From: Bacillus sp. 2205SS5-2
GTDB lineage: Bacteria; Bacillota; Bacilli; Bacillales; Bacillaceae_K
Direction of reading: 5' to 3'
DNA length: 64,000 bases
Assembly: GCF_037024155.1 (NCBI RefSeq)
Contig: NZ_JAYKTS010000005.1
Span: 62,001 to 126,000, forward strand
Shown here: one piece after another, positions 8,735 through 15,404 of the stretch
Layout of the letters: each line of letters starts with the position of its first letter
Numbering within the stretch: position 1 is the stretch's first letter
Translations under genes and position numbers: made by a program
Notes under the pieces: generated by a model
What the model saw: only the letters and a program-made list of their open reading frames with translations
What the model was told of the DNA's origin: nothing
Databases searched by the model: none

Positions 8735-9424
8735 TTACTTATCTGACCAATCATATAAATCAAATGATAATTTCCCATTCTTATCCAACTGCGCTAAGAA
8801 GATATCCTTTACAGTTAGTGAACGTTTTGCAATTTCCTCTTCTAACCACGAAACCGAATAGCCCACTTTTTTGAGTGCTTCTTGATCGACTCTTCCATCA
8901 TTGATGACAGCTTGTGGTGGAGAAGGTACTTCCTTAAGTTGAAACAAGTCCTCGTACAACAAGGGCTGTTTTTCTCTTTTTACCATAATGCTTAAATCTC
9001 CATTTGTATCTAATGATGCAAACGCAACATCGTCGACCCTAAATATGTTTTTTTTACGTAGTTGTTCCAATAGTTCATCCGTTGTATATTTCTCTTTTCT
9101 TAATGCTTTTTCTTTAATTTTACCATCTTCAATAAAAACCGTTGGAGTGCCTTCGACAAAATGTCTAAATATCGGTGAATGTAGTCCGATTATTGATATT
9201 AAAAGAGGAAATAAAGACCAGATTATCAAAGAAGTAAGACCTTCCAATAAATCAAGTTGTTTTTCCATAGAAATAGTTCCAGCGATATCTCCAACGGTAA
9301 TACCTGTAATGTATTCAAAGAAGGATAATTTAGACAATTGTTTTTTTCCCAGTAGTTTAGTAATGCCAAACAACCCGATAATTATGAAGATGCTTCTTAA
9401 GGCTACCTCGATATACCCCGGCAT
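8735..9424 (-). CDS. DUF421 membrane protein at the end of the spoVA-type operon
   Basis: 229 residues. N-terminal membrane segments (SIFIIIGLFGITKLL, LTSLIIWSLFPLLISIIG) then the DUF421 cytoplasmic domain with FRHFVEGTPTVFIEDGKI. ATG at 9424 preceded by AAGGAGAA and 13 bp from spoVAEb. In spoVA2mob-type operons, which raise spore wet-heat resistance, the last gene (2Duf) has DUF421 plus a C-terminal DUF1657 domain; here the protein ends right after DUF421, so the DUF1657 part is absent. Probable role in the spore inner membrane is inferred from context. Confidence 0.88.
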   Translation of the reverse strand: MPGYIEVALRSIFIIIGLFGITKLLGKKQLSKLSFFEYITGITVGDIAGTISMEKQLDLLEGLTSLIIWSLFPLLISIIGLHSPIFRHFVEGTPTVFIEDGKIKEKALRKEKYTTDELLEQLRKKNIFRVDDVAFASLDTNGDLSIMVKREKQPLLYEDLFQLKEVPSPPQAVINDGRVDQEALKKVGYSVSWLEEEIAKRSLTVKDIFLAQLDKNGKLSFDLYDWSDK

Positions 9425-9437
9425 TGAAATGTTCTCC

Positions 9438-9794
9438 TTATCCTTTCGGTTTAAATAAAAGGGCTCCAATAAAAGCAAAAATAATAGCCGCTGATATTCC
9501 TGAACTTGTTACTTCAAACATCCCTGTTAGGACTCCAATCAGTCCGTGTTTTTCGGATTCTTGCATAGCGCCATGAACCAGCGCATTTCCAAAGCTTGTT
9601 ATCGGGATCGTCGCTCCCGCTCCAGCAAAATCAATAAGTGGCTCATATAATCCAAGACCGTCTAATATTGCCCCTGCAACAACAAATAAACTTAATGTAT
9701 GCGCTGGTGTTAGCCTAGCCACATCAAATAGCAATTGACCAATTACACAAATCAGCCCTCCCACAACAAATGCCCAAAAGAACATCGGTAACAT
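9438..9794 (-). CDS. spoVAEb: Stage V sporulation protein AEb
   Basis: 118 residues with four hydrophobic segments, close to B. subtilis SpoVAEb (about 116). Part of the SpoVA complex in the forespore inner membrane that moves dipicolinic acid and calcium into the spore and out at germination. Motif [16 protein letters not shown] parallels PVTGFGNAVISAAIEH of SpoVAC in this window, showing that the two are related. Lies 14 bp downstream of spoVAD. Confidence 0.93.
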   Translation of the reverse strand: MLPMFFWAFVVGGLICVIGQLLFDVARLTPAHTLSLFVVAGAILDGLGLYEPLIDFAGAGATIPITSFGNALVHGAMQESEKHGLIGVLTGMFEVTSSGISAAIIFAFIGALLFKPKG

Positions 9795-9808
9795 GGTGAT
9801 TCCTCCTT

Positions 9809-10825
9809 TTACGTGAACTCAATTGAGACAGCATGAGCAATACAAGGAATACTTTCTTTCTGTTGGTAGCTAAGTGGCGAAAGTAAGGCTCCTGTCGCAA
9901 CCATTAAGATTTTTTTATAGGTTCCTTTTTTCATTTCATTTATCAAATGCCCGTACAGTACCGTTGCTGAGCAACCTGGTCCGCTTCCTCCAGCTTGAAC
10001 CGGCTGATCACTGTTATATATCAACAGTCCACAGTCTTTAAATTGGTCGGCATTCACATGTACCTTTTTTTCTTCTAGAAGCTCCATCGCCGTTTCTCTG
10101 CCAATCTTAGCCAAGTCACCCGTAATAATTAGGTCATAATAACTTGAAGAAACTCCTCGATCATGTAAGTGTTGAACAATCGTATCAACCGCTGCTGGAG
10201 CCATTGCCCCTCCCATATTGAAAGGATCTTTTATGCCCATGTCAATTACCTTACCAATGGTAGCGGAGGTGACGCGAGGTTGCATTCCAGTGGCTAATGT
10301 TCCGTTTCCGACAACAGCATAGCCAGCTCCCGTTACAGTCCACTGAGCGGTAGGAGGCTTTTGTCCCCCATATTCTGTTGGATAGCGAAATTGTTTTTCG
10401 GCTGCGCAGTTGTGACTTGCTGCCCCCGTCACCACGTATTTTGCCCCTCCATGGTTTACAATAAATGAGCCCAGAGCTAATCCTTCTATTGATGTGGAAC
10501 ATGCTCCAAACAGCCCTATATATGGAATAACATTGGTTCGGGCAGCGAAGCTAGAAGGCGTAATTTGATTAATTAAATCTCCTGATAGAAAAAACTGTAT
10601 ATCTTCAGAGGTTAGCTTCTCTTTCGTTAAAGCGGTTGACACTGCCGTTTCAATTAATACTCGATGGGCTTTTTCATAAGAATCTTCTCCCATCCACAAG
10701 TCATCAAAAAATGAATCGAACTCTTGTGCTAGAGCTCCCTTCTTCTCGAACGGTCCTCCTACAACTCCAGTTGAAAGAATGACTGGTTTTTGACTGAACT
10801 CCCAAGTATGATTGCCACTTTTCAT
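9809..10825 (-). CDS. spoVAD: Stage V sporulation protein AD
   Basis: 338 residues, thiolase-like fold, the dipicolinic-acid-binding soluble subunit of the SpoVA complex. Recognised from the N-terminal [17 protein letters not shown], the [13 protein letters not shown] segment and the late [11 protein letters not shown]. Family length is about 338. Its start follows the spoVAC stop with no gap (TAAATG), so coupled translation is likely. Works with SpoVAC and SpoVAEb on both sides. Confidence 0.95.
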   Translation of the reverse strand: MKSGNHTWEFSQKPVILSTGVVGGPFEKKGALAQEFDSFFDDLWMGEDSYEKAHRVLIETAVSTALTKEKLTSEDIQFFLSGDLINQITPSSFAARTNVIPYIGLFGACSTSIEGLALGSFIVNHGGAKYVVTGAASHNCAAEKQFRYPTEYGGQKPPTAQWTVTGAGYAVVGNGTLATGMQPRVTSATIGKVIDMGIKDPFNMGGAMAPAAVDTIVQHLHDRGVSSSYYDLIITGDLAKIGRETAMELLEEKKVHVNADQFKDCGLLIYNSDQPVQAGGSGPGCSATVLYGHLINEMKKGTYKKILMVATGALLSPLSYQQKESIPCIAHAVSIEFT

Positions 10826-11296
10826 TTAAATTACCCCTAACTCAATTAAAACCGTTTTTATTAGAGACACAATAAAGGCTGAAAATACGCCAAATAATAT
10901 TACAGATCCAGCTAATTTAAACATATTTCCCCCTACCCCTAATACTAGTCCCTCGGTGCGATGTTCAATCGCAGCTGATATTACCGCATTCCCAAATCCA
11001 GTAACAGGTACAGCACTACCCGCCCCTCCAAATTGACCGATATGATCATATACTCCAAAACCAGTTAACAACATCGCAATGAATACCATGGTAGCAACCG
11101 TTGGGTTTCCAGCCGTTTGTTCAGTAAAGTTAAAATAATAAATGTAGAAATAGGATATCGCTTGTCCTATTATGCAAATAACCCCTCCTACAAAAAACGC
11201 TTTGATGCAATTAATTAAAATGGGTCGTTTCGTTTCATGCTTTTGTTCGAGTTTTTCATAATATTTTTCTTCCGGTGACTTTGGTTGCTTCGGCAT
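10826..11296 (-). CDS. spoVAC: Stage V sporulation protein AC
   Basis: 156 residues. Cytoplasmic charged N-terminus (KSPEEKYYEKLEQKHE) then about four membrane helices. SpoVAC is a mechanosensitive-channel-like membrane subunit of the DPA channel in the spore inner membrane. Motif FGGAGSAVPVTGFGNA is characteristic. Lies 13 bp downstream of the YhcN-type lipoprotein and directly abuts spoVAD. Confidence 0.94.
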   Translation of the reverse strand: MPKQPKSPEEKYYEKLEQKHETKRPILINCIKAFFVGGVICIIGQAISYFYIYYFNFTEQTAGNPTVATMVFIAMLLTGFGVYDHIGQFGGAGSAVPVTGFGNAVISAAIEHRTEGLVLGVGGNMFKLAGSVILFGVFSAFIVSLIKTVLIELGVI

Positions 11297-11309
11297 GTTC
11301 TGCTCCTTT

Positions 11310-11789
11310 CTATGCTAGTTTTTCAGTTAAATCGAGTATTTCTTCAAATCGATCATTAGCTTCTTTTTTTGAGAGCTCTCCATCTTTCATATCTTCCTTC
11401 AGTCGAACAGCCTCTAGAAAAATCTTATAATCAGAGGAAACGATAAACTCCTCTTGTGAGAATTGACTTTCAAGCATCTTATTTAGTTTTTTTTCGATCT
11501 TCTTCATTGTAAAACGTTTTAAATGTTTTACTTTATACGCCACTAATATCGTTTCATCTCCTTCTATTATCGCAACATCATAGAGATCTTCTATTTTTTC
11601 TACTTCATCTTTTACTTTTTGAGCAGTTGATATGCCTTGTTTATTATCTGATAGGTTGACTGGTGAAGGATTGATTATCTTAATTAAAGCTGTATTACTT
11701 TTATGATCGTCAAACGATTCCTTCTCTTCACACCCACTCACCATTCCCAGCATATAAATAATCATCAACACTTTTGCAGTTTTCCTCAT
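11310..11789 (-). CDS. YhcN/YlaJ family sporulation lipoprotein
   Basis: 159 residues. Signal peptide with lipobox MVSGC (Cys at about 20), then the YhcN/YlaJ domain with alternating helices and the VEKIEDLYDVAIIEGDETILVA segment, which resembles the BON-like fold of this family. Family members are spore inner-membrane lipoproteins. First gene of the spoVA-type operon; a YhcN gene at this position is typical of the extra spoVA operons (spoVA2 type) and not of the canonical spoVAA-AF one. Confidence 0.85.
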   Translation of the reverse strand: MRKTAKVLMIIYMLGMVSGCEEKESFDDHKSNTALIKIINPSPVNLSDNKQGISTAQKVKDEVEKIEDLYDVAIIEGDETILVAYKVKHLKRFTMKKIEKKLNKMLESQFSQEEFIVSSDYKIFLEAVRLKEDMKDGELSKKEANDRFEEILDLTEKLA

Positions 11790-11877
11790 ACCAATACCGC
11801 CACCCTTTCAATACTTGTTCTTATTTTTTTCAATTCGTCCATTTTTATGTTATTTTTTTGCTTTTTTCAAAAAAAAT

Positions 11878-11906
11878 AAACCGCATCATTCTAGATGATA
11901 CGGTTT
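11878..11906 (-). terminator. Terminator after the small Cys-tail gene
   Basis: AAACCGCATCAT (11878-11889) pairs with ATGATACGGTTT (11895-11906); the minus strand continues ATTTTTTTT. It separates the 11911 gene from the spoVA-type operon, whose own promoter should therefore lie between 11790 and 11877, although I could not assign a convincing sigma-G site. Confidence 0.85.
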
Positions 11907-11910
11907 TGTC

Positions 11911-12132
11911 CTATTTTTTCTTTTTCCCACAACCACAGCCAGGTTTCTTTGTTTGGCTGGGAGACTTGAATATTGGTTTTTTTAGAAGAGGTTTTATTTG
12001 TTGTTGTTTTTTCATGTTTCTTCCTCCCTTGATTTGAAGAGTGAAACCTTCTTCTGTTTTGACGATTCCCTTGCACTCAAACGATGAATATACAAGATTT
12101 CCAAGGAAAGATCTATCAGGACTGGAGAGCAT
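11911..12132 (-). CDS. Small basic protein with Cys-Gly tail, unknown
   Basis: 73 residues from an ATG at 12132 with GGGAGGT 5 nt upstream. The C-terminus is KKPGCGCGKKKK. A second in-frame ATG at 12015, also with a strong ribosome site (GGGAGG), would give a 34-residue peptide consisting almost wholly of Lys, Gln and Pro plus the GCGC tail, so either or both may be made. It lies between yjcA and the spoVA-type operon among coat genes, suggesting a spore-coat role by position only. No family recognised. Confidence 0.6.
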   Translation of the reverse strand: MLSSPDRSFLGNLVYSSFECKGIVKTEEGFTLQIKGGRNMKKQQQIKPLLKKPIFKSPSQTKKPGCGCGKKKK

Positions 12133-12196
12133 GAGAACCTCCCAAAAATGAGGTTTACTACATACTATGATTAGAGAATGTAGCTTGTTCATTGGA

Positions 12197-12553
12197 CTAC
12201 TCTTGAATCAGTGCCTGTATGACGGTTTCGATAAGTGCCCCTACTCCTGCAATACTTAAGATAATAGCGATAGGAATTGCAACAAAAGGGAAAATCACAT
12301 AAAGTCCATAAAGTACCGCAGCCGACCATATTCCCGTGCACCAATGACAACTTAATAATTCACCTAGAAAACGACGAATTCCCATTGGTTTTGGTATAAG
12401 ATATATTGCCTCTTCTCCTTGATCATTTGTTTCTTTTACTTCATTAAAAAATGGAGTACGTATAAACTCAGTGATTTTATCATACACAAGAAGCCTTGTT
12501 AACCGGAATGAAGCCACGCTCAAAACGAACAATTGTAGCCAACTAATCTCCAA
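12197..12553 (-). CDS. yjcA: Sporulation protein YjcA (DUF1360)
   Basis: 118 residues. Typical DUF1360 membrane protein: FRLTRLLVYDKITEFIRTPF early, a SCHWCTGIW motif in the middle and a hydrophobic C-terminal half. B. subtilis YjcA has the same length and is a sporulation gene in the cot cluster. TTG at 12553 chosen as start: AGGGGAG lies 7 nt upstream, while an in-frame ATG ten codons earlier has none. Diverges from the CotY/CotZ gene. Confidence 0.87.
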   Translation of the reverse strand: MEISWLQLFVLSVASFRLTRLLVYDKITEFIRTPFFNEVKETNDQGEEAIYLIPKPMGIRRFLGELLSCHWCTGIWSAAVLYGLYVIFPFVAIPIAIILSIAGVGALIETVIQALIQE

Positions 12554-12682
12554 TTCATTCTCCCCTTTTATTAGATTCACCATAGCCTATTTTCTAGAAA
12601 TGGGCATTTGCCTGTTACTGATTCGGGCGCTTGACAATATGTTAATAATGTAAACAAATAAATTCATAAGGAGGCCTACAAG

Positions 12683-13156
12683 ATGAGCTGTGGACATAAA
12701 GATCGCGGAGAAAGCTGTGTTTGTGAAGTGCTTCGTGCAATTAAAGACATACAAGACAACGCAGTTGATGACGACTGTCTAGAATGTACTACAAATTGTT
12801 TCTTAGAACCCTTAGGCAATTTGGCTGCCCCAACGCGTAGACCAAATGCGGATACTCGTGTTTTTACACTTACATTAAAAGATGGTGATTTATTTAAAGG
12901 ATTGTATCGTAGAAATTTTAGAGATGAATGCATATCAGGTAAATCAGTTTTCTTCCGCGTAGAAGATGTATTTGATAATTGTTGTGCAACACTTAGAGTA
13001 CTAGTTGCAGTTGATTTGGAAAAACATTGCGACCACAAAGGTGATTTATGTGACATTGATACCTTTATTCGTACGAACAACTGTATAACAGTCGATTTAA
13101 GCTGTTTCTGCGCTGTACAATGTATTGCCGATGTTGATTTGGATATCTGTGACTAA
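12683..13156 (+). CDS. CotY/CotZ family spore coat protein
   Basis: 157 residues, very rich in cysteine (about 18), as expected for the disulfide-linked crust proteins CotY and CotZ, which form hexagonal arrays at the outer spore surface. MSCGHKDRGESCVCEVLRAI at the N-terminus and PLGNLAAPTRRPNADTRVF are strongly family-like. Only one copy is here, whereas B. subtilis has cotY and cotZ in tandem, so which of the two it replaces cannot be decided. AAGGAGG ribosome site; own terminator. Confidence 0.93.
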   Translation: MSCGHKDRGESCVCEVLRAIKDIQDNAVDDDCLECTTNCFLEPLGNLAAPTRRPNADTRVFTLTLKDGDLFKGLYRRNFRDECISGKSVFFRVEDVFDNCCATLRVLVAVDLEKHCDHKGDLCDIDTFIRTNNCITVDLSCFCAVQCIADVDLDICD

Positions 13157-13164
13157 TTTGAATT

Positions 13165-13190
13165 AAGCTGGTCGACACCCCGACCAGCTT
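13165..13190 (+). terminator. Terminator of the CotY/CotZ gene
   Basis: Ten-bp stem AAGCTGGTCG (13165-13174) / CGACCAGCTT (13181-13190), 6-nt loop, then TTTTTT. Eight bases after the stop codon and just before the convergent cotO end. Confidence 0.92.
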
Positions 13191-13194
13191 TTTT

Positions 13195-13674
13195 TTACGA
13201 AAGACCTATCAAATGAATAGCCGATAGATCACTTCTCTTACAAACAATATTTTCGCCTTGAAATGGCTTTATTTCAATCGTATTTCCTTCGTACTTCACC
13301 AATACTCCTCGGTGCGATTGGTCGAGGGTTACGAACTCACAAGGAAATGGGGCTCTCCCGTTCTTGAAACGATTTAAATGTTGTAGCTTTTCTTCTACTG
13401 TCATATCTTTAAAGGGCTTTACAGGCTGAAAGGGGGATATTTTCTCAGTGGTTGAATCAGCCATTTCAGTGTCAATTTTTTCATTCATCACCTCTGTAAG
13501 GGCAAAATGTTCAGTTTCCTTCTCTTTTTTTCCAGACTTACTTTTTTTGTGAATTGGCAATGTGTTCGAATTTTTCGAAGAATAAACACTTTGCATATTC
13601 ACTTCGGATTCTTGGAAATTAGGCTGATGGAGATATAATAAGGGCTCTCTTCTTTGTTTAGTTTTTTTCTTCAC
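13195..13674 (-). CDS. cotO: Spore coat protein CotO
   Basis: 159 residues. Lys-rich disordered N-terminal half and a conserved C-terminal domain (DMTVEEKLQHLNRF, FPCEFVT, GVLVKYEGNTIEIKP) characteristic of CotO (YjbX), a late morphogenetic coat protein that acts with CotH on the outer coat. Convergent with the CotY/CotZ gene and next to fabI, as in B. subtilis. ATG preceded by GGGAGGGAG. Confidence 0.88.
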   Translation of the reverse strand: MKKKTKQRREPLLYLHQPNFQESEVNMQSVYSSKNSNTLPIHKKSKSGKKEKETEHFALTEVMNEKIDTEMADSTTEKISPFQPVKPFKDMTVEEKLQHLNRFKNGRAPFPCEFVTLDQSHRGVLVKYEGNTIEIKPFQGENIVCKRSDLSAIHLIGLS

Positions 13675-13824
13675 ATTTCTCCCTCCCTCTAGATGTACTT
13701 TCCCTTAATTAGTCTATGCACAGGTGAATTGATTTTTAACATAAATATCTTTTTTTTGATGAATATACTCGTACATTTTAGGGTATCATGAAAATACATC
13801 CTATTATTGACCACCATATCAATA

Positions 13825-13864
13825 GAAAACCCCCATTGCTTCTTTAAAAGCAATGGGGGTTTTC
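13825..13864 (-). terminator. Strong terminator of fabI, now separated from it by a mobile repeat
   Basis: Perfect 16-bp stem (GAAAACCCCCATTGCT 13825-13840 / 13849-13864), loop of 8. It lies 235 bp beyond the fabI stop. The 160-bp mobile repeat at 13871-14030 entered between gene and hairpin, so the terminator originally stood about 65 bp from the stop. Confidence 0.9.
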
Positions 13865-14038
13865 TTATTAGGCTCTTTTCGTATACATTGTGGCTTTTTC
13901 ATCATATTTTTGATTAAATCCTCCATTTCACAGTTGAATTCCATCAAAAATAGACGAAATGATGCCCGAAACAAAGCTAAATCAAGATAATAAACTGATA
14001 CGAAAAGCAACAAACTTTGCGAAAACAGCCTCTTATTA
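13863..14038 (-). mobile_element. MITE-like mobile repeat, subtype A, exact 8-bp target duplication
   Basis: Element 13871-14030 (160 bp) between identical TCTTATTA copies at 13863-13870 and 14031-14038. Left end GGCTCTTTTCGTATAC, right end GCGAAAACAGCC; the ends pair over about 25 bp with 6 mismatches. No coding capacity; an 80-codon frame running through it is not a gene. Orientation sign is arbitrary. It transposed into the fabI 3' untranslated region. Confidence 0.93.
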
Positions 14039-14098
14039 AAACAAGAATGGATAGATTTCAAACTAATTTTTATGTCTAGTTCTAAGCGACTGTTTTCC

Positions 14099-14869
14099 TT
14101 ATGCTAAAATATGATAACCTGAATCAACATGAATATTTTCCCCTGTTATTCCCCTAGACATGGAACTAAATAGAAAGGCTGCCGTATCCCCAACTTCTGA
14201 AGGGGTTGTATTTTTGCGCAGCGGAGAACGTTCCTCTATATCTTTTAAGATGGAATTGAAATCACTTACACCTTTAGCTGATAAAGTACGTATTGGCCCT
14301 GCTGAAATGGCATTGACTCGAATACCATACTTACCAAGATCATTAGCCAAATATTTCACACTTGCTTCTAATGAAGCTTTCGCTACTCCCATCACATTAT
14401 AATTGGAAACAACTTTTTCTCCACCTAAATACGTTAATGTGACAATACTTCCTCCTTCGGTCATTAACTCTTTAGCCTCTTTTGCAACCGCTGTTAAGGA
14501 GTAGGCAGATATATTTTGAGATAATAGGAAACCTTCGCGCGTCGTGTCGACAAAGTCGCCCTCAAGCTCTTCCTTTTTTGCAAATGCAATACAGTGAGCA
14601 ATCCCATCTATTTTTCCACATTTTTCTTTTATAATCGAAAAACAACTTTGTATATCTTCATCCTTCGTAATATCACAAGGGATGACAAGTGAATCATCCC
14701 CTAATGTTGAGGCGAGATCAGCAACATTTTTCTCCAATCGTTCACCCGCATATGTAAAGATTAATTTAGCACCAGCCTCATGTAGGGATTGAGCAATTCC
14801 CCAAGCGATACTACGCTTATTCGCTACTCCCATGATGACGTATGTTTTTCCAGTAAGTGAAAGAGTCAT
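14099..14869 (-). CDS. fabI: Enoyl-[acyl-carrier-protein] reductase FabI
   Basis: 256 residues. Final reductive step of each fatty-acid elongation cycle, reducing trans-2-enoyl-ACP with NAD(P)H; cytoplasmic tetramer. Short-chain dehydrogenase fold with the variant nucleotide site GVANKRSIAWGIA near the N-terminus, the FabI-type catalytic Tyr-x6-Lys in SYNVMGVAKASLE and the substrate loop AGPIRTLSAKGV. Length is standard. A FapR-like palindrome lies 27-43 bp upstream, as in the B. subtilis fap regulon. The target of triclosan in this family. Confidence 0.97.
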   Translation of the reverse strand: MTLSLTGKTYVIMGVANKRSIAWGIAQSLHEAGAKLIFTYAGERLEKNVADLASTLGDDSLVIPCDITKDEDIQSCFSIIKEKCGKIDGIAHCIAFAKKEELEGDFVDTTREGFLLSQNISAYSLTAVAKEAKELMTEGGSIVTLTYLGGEKVVSNYNVMGVAKASLEASVKYLANDLGKYGIRVNAISAGPIRTLSAKGVSDFNSILKDIEERSPLRKNTTPSEVGDTAAFLFSSMSRGITGENIHVDSGYHILA

Positions 14870-14895
14870 TTGTATCCTCCTTATATAATGTGTTA

Positions 14896-14912
14896 TTAAT
14901 AGCTAGTGCTAA
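14896..14912 (-). promoter_or_regulatory. FapR-like operator upstream of fabI
   Basis: On the minus strand TTAGCACTAGCTATTAA. The half-site TTAGCAC is the same as in the element upstream of fabHA in this window (51638-51654), and the layout fits the B. subtilis FapR box (TTAGTACCTAGTCTTAA, from memory). FapR represses fatty-acid genes until malonyl-CoA rises. Confidence 0.75.
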
Positions 14913-15011
14913 TTTTACTTTATTTTCGATTTCTGGTCAATAGACCTCAAGATGCTCCACTCACTCTATTCTTCCTTTCCATGGTAAATGTGAGGCTCTC
15001 TCTTAATTTAA

Positions 15012-15099
15012 GGCTCTTTTCGTATACATTGTGGCTATTTCATCTGATTTTTGACTAAATCCTCCACTTCATTGTTGATTTCTATCAAAAACAGACGGA
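15012..15099 (+). mobile_element. MITE-like mobile repeat, subtype A, interrupted
   Basis: Left end GGCTCTTTTCGTATACATTG and about 88 bp of subtype A, ending abruptly at AGACGGAT where a different block repeat begins. The sequence after that block (AGACGGAT at 15288-15295, then TGATTCATGAAGCAC) may be the decayed rest. The gap 14913-15404 contains only these repeats and a terminator. Confidence 0.8.
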
Positions 15100-15100
15100 T

Positions 15101-15251
15101 CTAGCTGCAGTGGCTAGGGACTCAGGTCAAATGTCAGTCCACTACGTGAAGCAGGCTTCACTACGTGTTCTGCCAGATGCCTGCCATCCCTGGGCAGCCA
15201 CTTCCGCTTTTCTTGATCCAGTTGCAGTTGCTTGCGGCTCGGGGTCAAATG
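15101..15251 (-). repeat. Block repeat C, copy 1
   Basis: About 150 bp; the reverse complement shares long runs with 22711-22862 and 30352-30505: CCGAGCCGCAAGC, GGATCAAGAAAAGCGGAAG, GTGAAGCCTGCTTCAC. It is G+C-richer than its surroundings and is flanked by AGACGGAT on both sides. Non-coding; similar CTTTTCTTGATCCAG segments are, as I recall, widespread between genes in Bacillaceae. Confidence 0.8.
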
Positions 15252-15357
15252 ATTAACTAAGATCGCTCGCTACCTTATTAATTCCTAAGACGGATAGTTG
15301 ATTCATGAAGCACTAATTCATTTCTTTGGTTAAGAATGGACCAGACGTTTAACATGT

Positions 15358-15396
15358 AAAAAAGGATTGTAAAGGTGATGAAACCTTACAATCCTT
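15358..15396 (-). terminator. Terminator of the yjbQ antiporter gene
   Basis: AAAAGGATTGTAA at the left pairs with TTACAATCCTTTT at the right around a short bulged inner stem; minus strand continues TTTTTTAC. About 10 bp after the stop codon at 15405. Confidence 0.88.
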
Positions 15397-15404
15397 TTCT
15401 TTTA

